Shown here: positions 45,108 through 54,893 of the stretch, piece after piece
How positions within the stretch are numbered: position 1 is the stretch's first letter
How the letters are laid out: the number at the start of each line of letters is the position of its first letter
Assembly: GCA_025506515.1 (NCBI GenBank)
Contig: CM046442.1
Location: 109,483,706-109,547,705, forward strand
Direction: 5' to 3'
DNA from: Flaveria trinervia
Lineage: Eukaryota; Streptophyta; Magnoliopsida; Asterales; Asteraceae
DNA length: 64,000 nucleotides
The notes under the pieces: model-generated
The model's database searches: none
What the model was told of the DNA's origin: nothing
What the model saw: the letters and a program-made list of their open reading frames with translations, nothing else
Made by a program: the position numbers and the translations under genes

Positions 45108-45460
45108 TTCGAGTCTGTTGCGACAACAAGGTCGCTCACCTCATTAACAACCATAACTATTTGCATGCTATCCGAGTTTGTTGCAACCATAGGGTTGCTC
45201 ACCCCAATTGCCACTTTCAATGATAGCACGCTATCCGAGTCTGTTTCAACCATAGGGTCGCTCACCTCATGGTAACTTCACGATAGCTCGCTATCCGAGT
45301 CTGTTGCACCCATAGGGTTGCTCACCCCAATTGCCACTTTCAATGATAGCACGCTATCCGAGTCTGTTGCAACCATAGGGTCGCTCACCTCATGGCAACT
45401 TCACGATAGCGCGTTGTCCGAGTCTGTTGCAACAACTAGGTTGCTCACCTCAAATATGTG
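45108..45460. repeat. tandem repeat of 60/63-bp units in gypsy III 3' LTR
   Basis: The landmark ATCCGAGT(C/T)TGTT recurs at about 45170, 45233, 45293, 45356 and 45416 (last copy GTCCGAG). Spacings are 63, 60, 63 and 60, an alternating pattern that makes a 123-bp dimer. Each unit has a short palindrome GATAGC..GCTATC (degenerate in the last copy, GATAGC..GTTGTC). The other LTR has the same array at 52172-52520. Confidence 0.88.
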
Positions 45461-45779
45461 CTTGCAAGCCTTTCCTTCGTTCATTAGTCATTCAATAATG
45501 CATGAATTCTTACTTCGTGATCCTCTTTCATATTCTTTCACTTTACGTTACATAATACTTTATTCATTCATTCATTAACATAACACGTAAAGCCATAGGA
45601 AAGATAAACATTCATCATCATAAGGAACATATCAAACAATCATACATAACCACCAATCATACATCACTCATCACAACATAAATGACTTCAAAAAGTCAAC
45701 TTACATAGCCCACGGGAACCTCCCAAGTCAAAGCCTACATTACACTTTTTCCCTAAAAATCAGAAAAATATTCTAAGAC

Positions 45780-46130
45780 CTTAGGCGCATGGGCACTATG
45801 CAGGCGCATGGGGAACATTTAGGCGCATGGGAAACTTTCAGGCGCATGGGCACTATGCAGGCGCATGGGAATCCTGGGCGTCTGGACACTTAGTCAATTC
45901 CAGCCTAATTCTAGGCGCATGGGTACTATTCAGGCGTATGAACTTAGGCGTATGGACACTTAGGCGCATGGGCCACTTGGGCGCATGAGCACTATTGGGG
46001 CGCATGGCCTACCCTTAGTCATCCAACTAATATTTCTAGGCACATGGACCACTGTTCAGGCACATGGGCTATACTTAAACCTTTCTAAGGCAAATTCAGG
46101 CGCACGAGCCTTATCTAGGCGCATGAACTC
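45780..46130. repeat. GGCGCATGG array in gypsy III 3' LTR
   Basis: About twenty copies of (T/C)AGGCGCATGGG-like units at a spacing near 18-25 bp. Variants are GGCGTATGG and GGCACATGG. The other LTR has it at 52840-53210. Confidence 0.85.
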
Positions 46131-46768
46131 CCTGTAAAACATGTTTCTAGGATGTTTTCGAACCCAATCATCGAACCCATCTGTTCTAAGCTTACCAAGG
46201 CTATTCTAAACATGAACAACCTATTAAGCATATAAGAATCATCATCCAACATGCATAATACATACGGGCATACATACTCAAACATTGTAAAAATCATTTA
46301 AATACATTTTCAGCCCCAAAGATGTTTAAAAACAAGTAGAAACCGGAGTCTAGAACTCATCTGGTGCAACTTGGGTGTATCTTCCTTCTAACCCTTTTGC
46401 AAATGAGTTTAAACACCTAAAAACCCCACCAAACACACACACCCAAACACACACAAACATATAAGCATAAACCCGAGATCAAAACCCAACACAAACACCT
46501 AAAAACCACAAATCCATACCTTAAATTCGACCTTCTTCTTCTTTTTCTTCTTCTTCCGAGAGTTTCTGCTCTCTCTCTCTCTCAATCCGAATGAAAAGTG
46601 ATGTGAAGGGGAGGGTGGGCGGCCATGCCCACCTTTACACCAACTTTTGAAATATTTTATCCTTTTGGACACTTTTAGTCCCTCCACTTGGACCTTGTTG
46701 CTTTTCTTTTCTTTATTCTTCAACCTCTTATTCTTCCTTTTCTTTTTAAGAAATAACCGGGTGTTACA

Positions 46769-46786
46769 AGTCCACCCCCTTTAAAT
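46769..46786 (-). promoter_or_regulatory. gypsy III polypurine tract
   Basis: On the minus strand AAAGGGGGTGGACT directly precedes the 3' LTR. Confidence 0.83.
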
Positions 46787-46806
46787 AGGTTTCGTCCCCG
46801 AAACCT
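46787..46806 (-). other. post-stop hairpin of gypsy III
   Basis: Identical in sequence and position to the hairpin of gypsy II (AGGTTTCG, loop GGGA, CGAAACCT) between the pol stop and the PPT. Confidence 0.85.
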
Positions 46807-46814
46807 GTTATTCC

Positions 46815-47240
46815 TCAAACAGACGAGGATTCGGATCCCTTACTGTGCTTCCACTGTACACGCACAAGAGGAACCACTTTATTCCTCAGTCTCTTCTCTT
46901 TACGATCGATGATTGCCACTGGTTGCTCTACATAATTGAGCCTTTCATCTACTTTGACGTCTTCCAGTGGAACAATCATGTCTTCATCAACTAAGAACTT
47001 TCTCAGATGAGATACATGGAATGTCAAGTGAATTCCACTTAACTCATCTGGTAACTCCAATCTATAGGCCACCTCTCCTACTCGAGCAATGATTCGGAAA
47101 GGGCATATATATCTTGGGCTCAACTTGCCCCGCTTCCTAAATCGGATAATACCCTTCCAAGGTGAGACCTTCAGCATAACCCGGTCACCTACCTGGAACT
47201 CAATTGGTCTGTGTCATTTATCGCCTATCTTTAGCTGCCT
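46815..47240 (-). pseudogene. gypsy III integrase C-terminus and chromodomain, shortened
   Basis: The open piece 47177-46815 runs from MLKVSPWKGIIRFRKRGKL through HLTFHVSHLRKFL, VDERLNYVEQPVAIIDRKEKRLRNK and VPLVRVQWKHSKGSES. A net loss of about 38 bp relative to gypsy II then removes the chromodomain end (the 'WE.EEEMRQHYP' block) and shifts the frame. The stop codon of the original frame still lies before the hairpin. Confidence 0.87.
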
Positions 47241-48323
47241 TCATGAAGGCTTTAATCTTCTAAAGCTTCTCGATCATAGCCTCAATGACCTCGATGCCTC
47301 CCAATTCTTTTGCCCAATGTCTCCCCAACATACGGGCGTCCTACATCTCCTACCGTATAGCATCTCGTATGGTGGCATGCCAATACTGGTATGATAACTG
47401 TTGTTGTACGAGAATTCAGCTAACGGTAAGTGATAATCCCAACTTCCCCCAAAATCAATCACACATGCCCAGAGCATGTCCTCTAGTGTCTGAATGGTCC
47501 TTTCTGACTGACAATCAGTTTGAGGATGATAAGCCGTGCTAATGTGTAACCTCGTCCCCATGGCATCGTGGAATTTCTTCCAGATTTTAAAGGTAAACCG
47601 GGTGTCACGATCAGACACAATGGACACCGGCACGCCATGACGAGTTACAATCTCCGGGATGAACAGGTCAGCCAACCTCTCGGATGAATATGACTCGCGG
47701 ATCGGTAGGAAATGGGAACTCTTCGTCAAATGGTCAAAAATCACCTATATGGCATTGTACCCCTTCAGAGTACGTGGCAACATCATCATGAAATCCATGG
47801 TGATGTGCTCCCACTTCCATTCCGGTATATCCAAAGGTTGGATCTTTCCATATGGATTTTGATGTTCGGCCTTCACTTGCAAACAAGTAAGGCACTTACT
47901 CACATACCCCACCACATCGCGCTTCATACCCGACCACCAATAATCCTTCTTCATATCTTGATACATTTTTGTGGCACCAGGGTGGATGGAGTATCGAGTT
48001 TTGTGGGCTTCATCCATTATCTTTGCCCGTAGATCCCCAAAACATGGAATCCACACTCGCCCAAATCGGGTTTTAACACCGAGTGTGTTTTCATCCAATT
48101 CCCCAACCAGACCTCTCATTCTTTCAAAGTTTAGAAGGTCTTCTTTCAATGCCTCATCTTGAAACCTCTTGACTTGCTTCATCACATCAGAGGTCATGAT
48201 TAGTTGATAAGCTTTCACCCGAATCGGTTCGGGCCTCTCCTTTCGGCTAAGGGCATCCGCCACCACGTTAGCCTTGCCCGGATGGTAATGGATCTCACAA
48301 TCGTAATCCTTTATAAGCTCCAA
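47241..48323 (-). pseudogene. gypsy III integrase, zinc-binding and core parts
   Basis: The piece 48323-47745 starts in the RNase H tail (HYHPGKANVVADALSRK) and holds the H-H-C-C zinc region (HPGATKMYQDMKKDYWW, CLTCLQVKAEH) and the first core Asp (MDFMMMLP). The piece 47744-47274 holds SDRDTRFTFKIWK (Asp), TDCQSERTIQ (Glu) and GRRCRTPVCWGDIG. They are divided by a stop near 47745. Confidence 0.9.
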
Positions 48324-48570
48324 CCATCGTCTCTACCTCATATTCAAGTCCTTCTGCTCAAAGAAGTACTTTAAGCTCTTGTGGTTAGTGAATATGATAG
48401 TGCCTTCAAATCTTCAGTGCAAAGACCACGACTGCTAGCTCCAAGTCATGAGTAGGGTAGTTGACCTCATGAACCTTCAGTTGTCGGGATGCATAAGCTA
48501 TAACCTTCCCTCTCTGCATTAGCACACATCCTAACATCGAGTAAGAAGCATCTAAATAAAGCACCAAATC
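48324..48570 (-). pseudogene. gypsy III RNase H end, broken
   Basis: The open RT/RNase H piece ends at 48406 with ELAVVVFALKI. The following FTNHKSLKYFFEQK-like block (about 48395-48345) is in another frame after a small deletion, then a stop (TAG) replaces a Gln codon near 48335. In FTDHKS the Asp is changed to Asn. Confidence 0.75.
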
Positions 48571-49269
48571 TTTGCTTCCATCAGGTAACGACAAGACAGG
48601 AGCTTGAGTCAACCTCACCTTTAACTCCTCGAACGCCTGTTCTTGAGCTTGACCCCATATAAACCTTACGTCCTTTCGGGTCAACTTGATCAGTGGAGAA
48701 GCAATCTTGGAAAAGTCCTGAATGAACCTTCGATAATACCCCGCTAACCCCAAGAAACTACGAATCTCGGATGGCGTCTTTGGAGACTTCCATTGCATCA
48801 CCGCCTCCACCTTTGCTGGATCCACCATAATCCCCTCGGGGTTCACCACATGACCCAAGAACTGAACTTCGCGCAACCAGAATGCGCACTTGGAGAATTT
48901 TGCATACAATTTCTCCCTTCTCAACGTCTCCAACACCTCTCGAATATGATCGGCATGCTCCTCCTCGCTCTTCGAATAAATCAGGATATCATCAATAAAC
49001 ACAATCACTGATTTATCTAACATTGGCTGACACACTCGATTCATCAAGTCCATAAAAGCAGCTGGTGCGTTGGTCAAACCAAAAGACATAATGAGGACCT
49101 CGTAGTGTCCATAACGCGTGCAAAAAGCTGTTTTAGGAATATCCTGCTCCCTCACCTTCAACTGGTGATAACCGGATCGAAGGTCTATCCTTGAAAACCA
49201 ACTGGCACCCTGAAGCTGATCAAACAGATTATCAATTCTTGGTAAGGGGTACCGATTCTTTACCGTCAA
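48406..49269 (-). pseudogene. gypsy III reverse transcriptase plus RNase H core
   Basis: A 287-codon open piece: RIDLRSGYHQLKV, YGHYEVLIMSFGLTN, the catalytic FIDD box (48988-48999), REVQFLGHVV, EIRSFLGLAGYYRRFI, then VLYLDASYSMLGCVLMQRG of RNase H, where the usual SDAS is LDAS but the catalytic Asp stays. The upstream part of RT (49818-49282) is in the same sense but cut off by a TAA at about 49280. Confidence 0.92.
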
Positions 49270-49281
49270 CTTGTTTAGCTC

Positions 49282-50140
49282 TTAGTAGTTGATGCACATT
49301 CTCATGCTACTGTCTTTCTTCTTCACAAACAGGACCGGAGCACCCCAGGGAGAGATACTCGGTCTAATGAACCCCTTATCGAGTAACTCTTGCAACTGCT
49401 CCATCAATTCTTTCATTTCTGTCGGAACTAACCGATACGATGCTTTGGCAACGGGTTGAGCACCGGGTATCAAATCAATTTGAAACTCAATCTCACGGTC
49501 CGGTGGTACACCTGGTAAATCTTCTGGAAACACATCCGGAAAGTCACACACAACTGGTACATCAGATAGTTGTGGTGTTGGCACGTCCACATCCTTTACG
49601 TAGGCCAAGTAGGCACTACATCCACGCCTCACGCACTTTCCCGCCACCGCCATCGAAATCACTTTCGGGATCATCGTGACTCGAAAGCCATAAACCGTCA
49701 CCTTATTCCCGCCAGGCGCTGTCAATCGAATCATCTTCTTGCGACACACAATATTCGCTTCGTAGTCCACCAACCAAGCCATTCCTAGGACTACATCGAA
49801 ACCGCCTAAGGTCATCACGAATGGTCTAACAGGAAACTTATGACCGTCTGTTCTATGTCACAACCTTCTACCACCTCAGAAATTCTCGTAGACTTACCTA
49901 TGGCAGTTTCTACCTCGAAGGGCTCATCAATACATCTACTCTTAATGGGAAACTTAGCACAAAAAGCAGCATAAATGAAACTCCTACTAGCACCAGAATC
50001 AAACAACACAGATGCAAGAGTTTGGTTCACTAGAAACATACCTGACACCACGTCGGGGTCTGTCCTAGCCTCCTCCCGAGTCATCGTGAAAGCTCGGGTG
50101 CTTGCCTTCTGCACCTCTCCTTTAGCCTTCTTCGCTCCCG
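49282..50140 (-). pseudogene. gypsy III protease and start of RT
   Basis: Protease motif VLFDSGASRSFIY (DSG) lies within the piece 50303-49815. The second half, DVVLGMAWLVDYEANIVCRKK, and the RT start, VPPDREIEFQIDLIPGAQPVAKASYR, WGAPVLFVKKKDSSMRMCINY, lie in the piece 49818-49282. A frameshift near 49817 separates them and a stop ends the second piece. Confidence 0.9.
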
Positions 50141-51352
50141 AACTTTCAGCCCTTGGCCTCTTACAATCCCTGCTCAGATGACCATTCTCCCCATAGCTGT
50201 AACACCTACCAACCCCACAATCTCTAGCCATATGGCCTGGCTTCCACACTTGAAGCAGTTGTTTGATCCCCATTTGCATTCTCCCGAATACTCCTTCCCG
50301 CATTTACCACACTTCTTCAATCCTGCACTAGATGTGACCACACGTCGGTCACCCACCTTCGTCACCTTATTGCTTGGAGCGGCTCCACCACGTCCAAACT
50401 GTTTCCCATTCCAGTTCCGGTCACCACCACCCTTCTTGTTCACCTCAGCCCCCATCACCTCACGCTTATCATATAACGTACCAACCAAATCAACCGCCGA
50501 CCTAAAAGTGCTCGGCCGGGCGGCGATCATATGCCTACAGATATCCGCAAGCAACCCCTGGATGTATCTCTTAATCTTTCATGACAATGGTGTCACTTGA
50601 TCTGGCACCAACAGTACCATTTCATTAAATTTTGTGGTCTACTATTGGTGTGTCATCGTTCCCGCCTCCAGCTGCAGGAACTCTCTTTCTACCTTGTCCA
50701 TCTCTTTGTGAGGACAGAATTCCTCAATCACTAACTTTTTCAGTTCAGGCCATCTTATTCTCCCAATGGCTCTACTACCCTCGGCTTGGACAATGTTGTC
50801 CCACAAGCACAAAGCCGAGTCCACGAAAGAATGGGTATCAAACTTCACCTTTTGGTCTTCACGGCACTCACTGATGTCGAGAACAGCCTCCATTTCCCTC
50901 ACCCACCGGTAAGCAGTTGCAGCAGTGCCATTTCCATCGAGAGTAGGGGGCTTGCATCTCATAAACACCCCGTAGTTACAGTCTCAGGCCGCCTCCGGCG
51001 CAGGCTCTTCTTCTTCCTCCTCCTCATCATTAGAGAGAACCGTTTCCGGCTCTAGTTGCTCCCGTCCTCCCGAGGACCTGTTTCTCTCCTTTCTTTCCCC
51101 TTCCCTTAATGCTTTGATCACTTCGGTCACCACAGACGGAAAAATCGTCTGCATGACTTGATGAACTTCCTCCACCACAGCCTCCTTTACGGAGGCCCTC
51201 AAATTGGCGCTCTCGTCGCCACCCTCCGGATGAGGGGTCTCTGGTTCTTCATGAACCACCTTCTCAACTCTGGGTCTCCCTCTCTTGGGTCGAGGTTCAG
51301 CACCGTGACCTCCTCCCCATGAAGATTTCCAAGATCTACCACCGGCCATCAT
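50141..51352 (-). pseudogene. gypsy III gag, broken
   Basis: It starts at tandem ATGs (51352/51349) with M(M)AGGRSWKSSWGGGHG, supported by the same start in gypsy I. The acidic N-terminal part ends at a TGA (about 50984) where relatives have Arg. The piece 50968-50642 carries MRCKPPTLDGNGTAATAYRWVREMEAVLDI and DSALCLWDNIVQAEGS. The piece 50554-50174 carries DRNWNGKQFGRGG and the Cys-rich nucleocapsid (CGKCGKEYSGEC, NCFKCG). Its CCHC knuckle is split by a frameshift near 50235 and finishes in the overlapping frame (GHMARDC, GHLSRDC). Confidence 0.88.
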
Positions 51353-51682
51353 ACGCAAACTGAAAGATTCAAACACCAACACGGTCATTCAAAGGAACAG
51401 CTCAGTTTATGTCAAGTATTGTAAGTCCCTACTTATAGTGGCTAGTTATGATTAGCCACTTACTTTACTCTTCATACCCCAAGCATTACCTGTCGTGACT
51501 ACATCAGTATTTAAATCTACATACAACACATACCACATACCATGCACACATAAACCGGTTAACATTACGAAAATACCTGATGGCACGCGGCTACTCAAAT
51601 TGGCATCCCATTCACATCCCGTCCCATTCTTAGTTTAAGTTAAGGTTTATTTTGAAATTTTACCCATTTCACTTAAACTTTC

Positions 51683-51694
51683 GCTCTGATACCA
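51683..51694 (-). promoter_or_regulatory. gypsy III primer-binding site
   Basis: On the minus strand TGGTATCAGAGC lies three bases after the LTR end. It is an exact initiator tRNA-Met type PBS. Confidence 0.9.
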
Positions 51695-51697
51695 ACT

Positions 51698-53838
51698 TGT
51701 AAGGCCCCGTTCCCGGGACACTTACAGTTGGATCCTCATCACACATAAAACATATAATTACATTTGCTTTATGAAAATATTGCAGCGGAAACAATAAAAA
51801 TAACTTTTCATATCATTACAAATGCTTTTGCAAGTTAATACAAGCGTTCATTTCAATACATCATTCGTTCGCATTACAATGAAAAAACATTAACAAAAGA
51901 ATGCCATCCAAAAGAGCTGAGTAGCCGTCTCGTGCCATCCTCAGCAACGTTTACCTGCCAACTAAAAATGCATAAAAGTCAGTGTCGCTAAGTGAGTTCT
52001 AGTTTTATAATAAAACACACATTTCAATCGTTAAAACCGTTCTTTACTTTCTTTCAGAATCAAACTATACTTTTCATTCGTTCGTGATCATACATCATAC
52101 GTACATACAGATAATATCATTATTATCTTCCATTACATTCGTTAACTTCGTCCATTTTATACGTTCGTCCTTTCGAGTCTATTGTGACAACAGGGTCACT
52201 CACCTCATTAACAACCATAACTATTTGCACGCTATCCGAGTCTGTTGCAACCATAGGGTTGCTCACCCCAATTGCCACTTTCAATGATAGCACGCTATCC
52301 GAGTCTGTTGCAACCATAGAGTCGCTCACCTCATGGTAACTTCACGATAGCTCACTATCCGAGTCTGTTGCACCCATAGGGTTGCTCACCCCAATTGCCA
52401 CTTTCAATGATAGCACGCTATCCGAGTCTGTTGCAACCATAGGGTCGCTCACCTTATGGCAACTTCACGATAGCGCGTTGTCCGAGTCTGTTACAACAAC
52501 TAGGTTGCTCACCTCAAATATGTGCTTGCAAGCCTTTCCTTCGTTCATTAGTCATTCAATAATGCATGAATTCTTACGTCGTGTTCCTCTTTCATTATCT
52601 TTCACTTTACGTTACATAATACTTTTTTTAATTAATTAACATAACACGTAAAGCCATAGGAAAAATAACATTCATCATCATAAGGAACATATCAAACAAT
52701 CATACATAACCACTAATCATACATCACTCATCACAACATAAATGACTTCAAAAAGTCAACTTACATAGCCCCCGGGAACCTCCCAAGTCAAAGCCTACAT
52801 TACACTTTTTCCCCAAAAATCAGAAAAATATTCTAAGTCCTTAGGCGCATGGGCACTATGCAGGCGCATGGGGAACACTTAGGCGCATGGGCAACTTTCA
52901 GGTGCATAGGCACTATGCAGGCGCATGAGTGCCTAGGCGCATGGGAATCCTAGACGTCTGGACACTTAGTCAATTCCAGCCCAATTCTAGGCGTATGGGT
53001 ACTATTCAGGCGTATGAACTTAGGCGTATGGACACTTAGGCGCATGGGCCACTTGGGCGCATGAGCACTATTAGGGCACATGGCCTTACCTTAGTCATCC
53101 GACTAATATTTCTAGGCGCATGGAACACTGTTCAGGCGCATGGGCTAACTTAAACCTTTCTAAGGCAAATTCAGGCGCATGAGCCTTATCTAGGCGTATG
53201 AACTCCCTGTAAAACATGTTTCTAGGATGTTTTCGAACCCAATCATCAAACCCATCTGTTCTAAGCTTACCAAGGCTATTCTAAACATGAATAACCTATT
53301 AAGCATCTAAGAATCATCATCTAACATGCATAATACATACGGGCATACATACTCAAACATCGTAAAAATCATTTAAATACATTTTCAGCCCCAAAGATGT
53401 TTAAAAACAAGTAGAAACCAAGGTCTAGAACTAACCTGTACAACTTGGGTGTATCTTCCTTCTAACCCTTTTGTAAATGAGTTTAAATACCTAAAAACCC
53501 CACCAAACACACACACCCGAACACACACAAACATATAAGCATAAACCCGAGCCCAACACAAACACCTAAAAACCACGAATTCATACCTTAAATTCGACTT
53601 TCTTCTTCTTTTTCTTCTTCTTCCGAGAGTTTCTGCTCTCTCTCTCTCTCTCTCAATCCGAATGAAAAGTGATGTGAAAGGAGGGTGGGCGGCCATGCCC
53701 ACCTTTACACCAACTTTTGAAAGATTTTATCCTTTTGGACACTTTTAGTCCCTCCACTTGGACCTTATTGCTTTTCTTTCTTTTATTCTTCAACCTCTTA
53801 TTCTTCCTTTTCTTTTTAAGAAATAACCGGGTGTTATA
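51698..53838 (-). repeat. gypsy III 5' LTR
   Basis: 2141 bp, collinear with 44633-46768 with few differences. The outer end reads GGGTGTTATA instead of GGGTGTTACA. The same two arrays are present at 52172-52520 and 52840-53210. Confidence 0.93.
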
Positions 53839-54893
53839 AGGTAGCACATTGAAAAATACTATCAAATCACAACCAATGCTCCTAAGATTATCTCTAATCA
53901 AGTTTAAAATTAAAAAAACATAAAGTAATTAATTTTAATGTGCAAACCTAATCTAGATGTCACACAATCAATCTAGATAAAACATACACGAGCATGACAA
54001 TAACATTTAAGTATAAACCAATATATGGGTTTACATTTAATTGAGACAATAATCAAGTTCTAAGATTAATAAACAAATATACGAAGTCAAAACCAAATAA
54101 TTAGTCAAAACATAAATAGTTTTCAACCCAACCTAGATAGTACTAAAAATTTAGCTACTCATAACGTAAAAAAACCATTAAAAACGATAATAAATTTGCA
54201 AACTTTAGTAACATATACGAGAGAATCAATGAAACAAAGAAAAATAATCGAATGCGAGACAAAACTGAATGATTAATAATGTTTGAATGCTTCAATCATT
54301 GCTCTCCGATCTTGCTCTTTGCTTAACATTTGCTCTCCGGTCGTACTCAAAACTTCCAAAGTTAGATCCAAACAATGAAATCTCTTTTTTTTCTTCTAAA
54401 CTTCACCCTTCTATCCCTCTAGAATTAGGTTCCTCCTCCTCTTTGCTTTTTAGGGTTTTTCTTTATATATATACATATATATTTTTTTTATGCCCCTGCG
54501 TAATTTTCCACCGGACCATCTTTGATTTTTTTTTCTTTCTTTCTTTTCGGTTTTTGGTCCCCCTTCTGTGTTTCTCTTGTGGGAGTTAATATATTCCCTT
54601 CCTCCACTTTATTTCGTAATGACATTTAATACCTAGCAAGAGATATTTAAATATTTGATTTTTAAACTGCTTTTTTTTGTTCCAATTTACGATCACGTGC
54701 ACCTGCATTGGTGTTCAAAAGACTAAGTTGTTTTTTTAATATAAAAAGTTTTGACCATAAATTAAATTAAGTCAAAGTTTATTACGATAATAACAATTTT
54801 TATATAATTTATTTTAGTTTAACCTCTTTATATTTACATAAATAATTATAACTAATCCATCTTTCCCAACTTAACTAAATTATCTCTGACGTC
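53839..54893 (-). repeat. element IV 5' LTR, second part, truncated
   Basis: It resumes element IV LTR sequence, but starts about 183 bp before the point where it was left at 44632. It is collinear with about 35207-36241 of the 3' LTR and stops at TTATCTC (54893), with the last ~138 bp of the LTR missing. Confidence 0.88.

Larger units (their letters stand above)
44633..46768 (-). repeat. gypsy III 3' LTR
   Basis: 2136 bp, TGTAAGGCCCCG to GGGTGTTACA. It contains the tandem array at 45108-45460 and the GGCGCATGG array at 45780-46130. Confidence 0.93.
44633..53838 (-). mobile_element. gypsy III: Ty3/gypsy chromovirus, full length, minus strand
   Basis: LTRs are 44633-46768 and 51698-53838. 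PPT, hairpin and PBS are in order, and the internal region (46769-51697) has gag-protease-RT-RNase H-integrase-chromodomain order. It lies inside the 5' LTR of element IV. The flanking five bases do not match (AAACC left, AGGTA right). Instead about 183 bp of the host LTR is present on both sides (see findings). Its family is that of gypsy I and II, but the LTR carries an additional tandem array. The reading frame is broken. Confidence 0.92.
34415..54893 (-). mobile_element. element IV: Athila-like Ty3/gypsy retrotransposon, minus strand, right LTR interrupted
   Basis: The 3' LTR is 34415-36379 and the internal region 36380-43671. The 5' LTR is 43672-44632 and 53839-54893, interrupted by gypsy III and truncated at its far end by about 138 bp. 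The PBS is of the tRNA-Asp type (TGGCGCCGTTGCC), and the Gag and RT sequences are of the Athila kind. No TSD can be checked because one end is missing. The coding region is broken in many places. Confidence 0.88.

Noticed and set aside
45020..45578. Plus-strand frames 45020-45223 and 45318-45578 and their copies near 52084-52639
   Set aside because: They are translations of the 60/63-bp tandem array in the gypsy III LTRs, without evidence of coding.
45108..46130. Regular short repeats with spacers, resembling a CRISPR array
   Set aside because: The units are degenerate, the 'spacers' are related to each other, the array is inside an LTR, and the DNA is plant nuclear.
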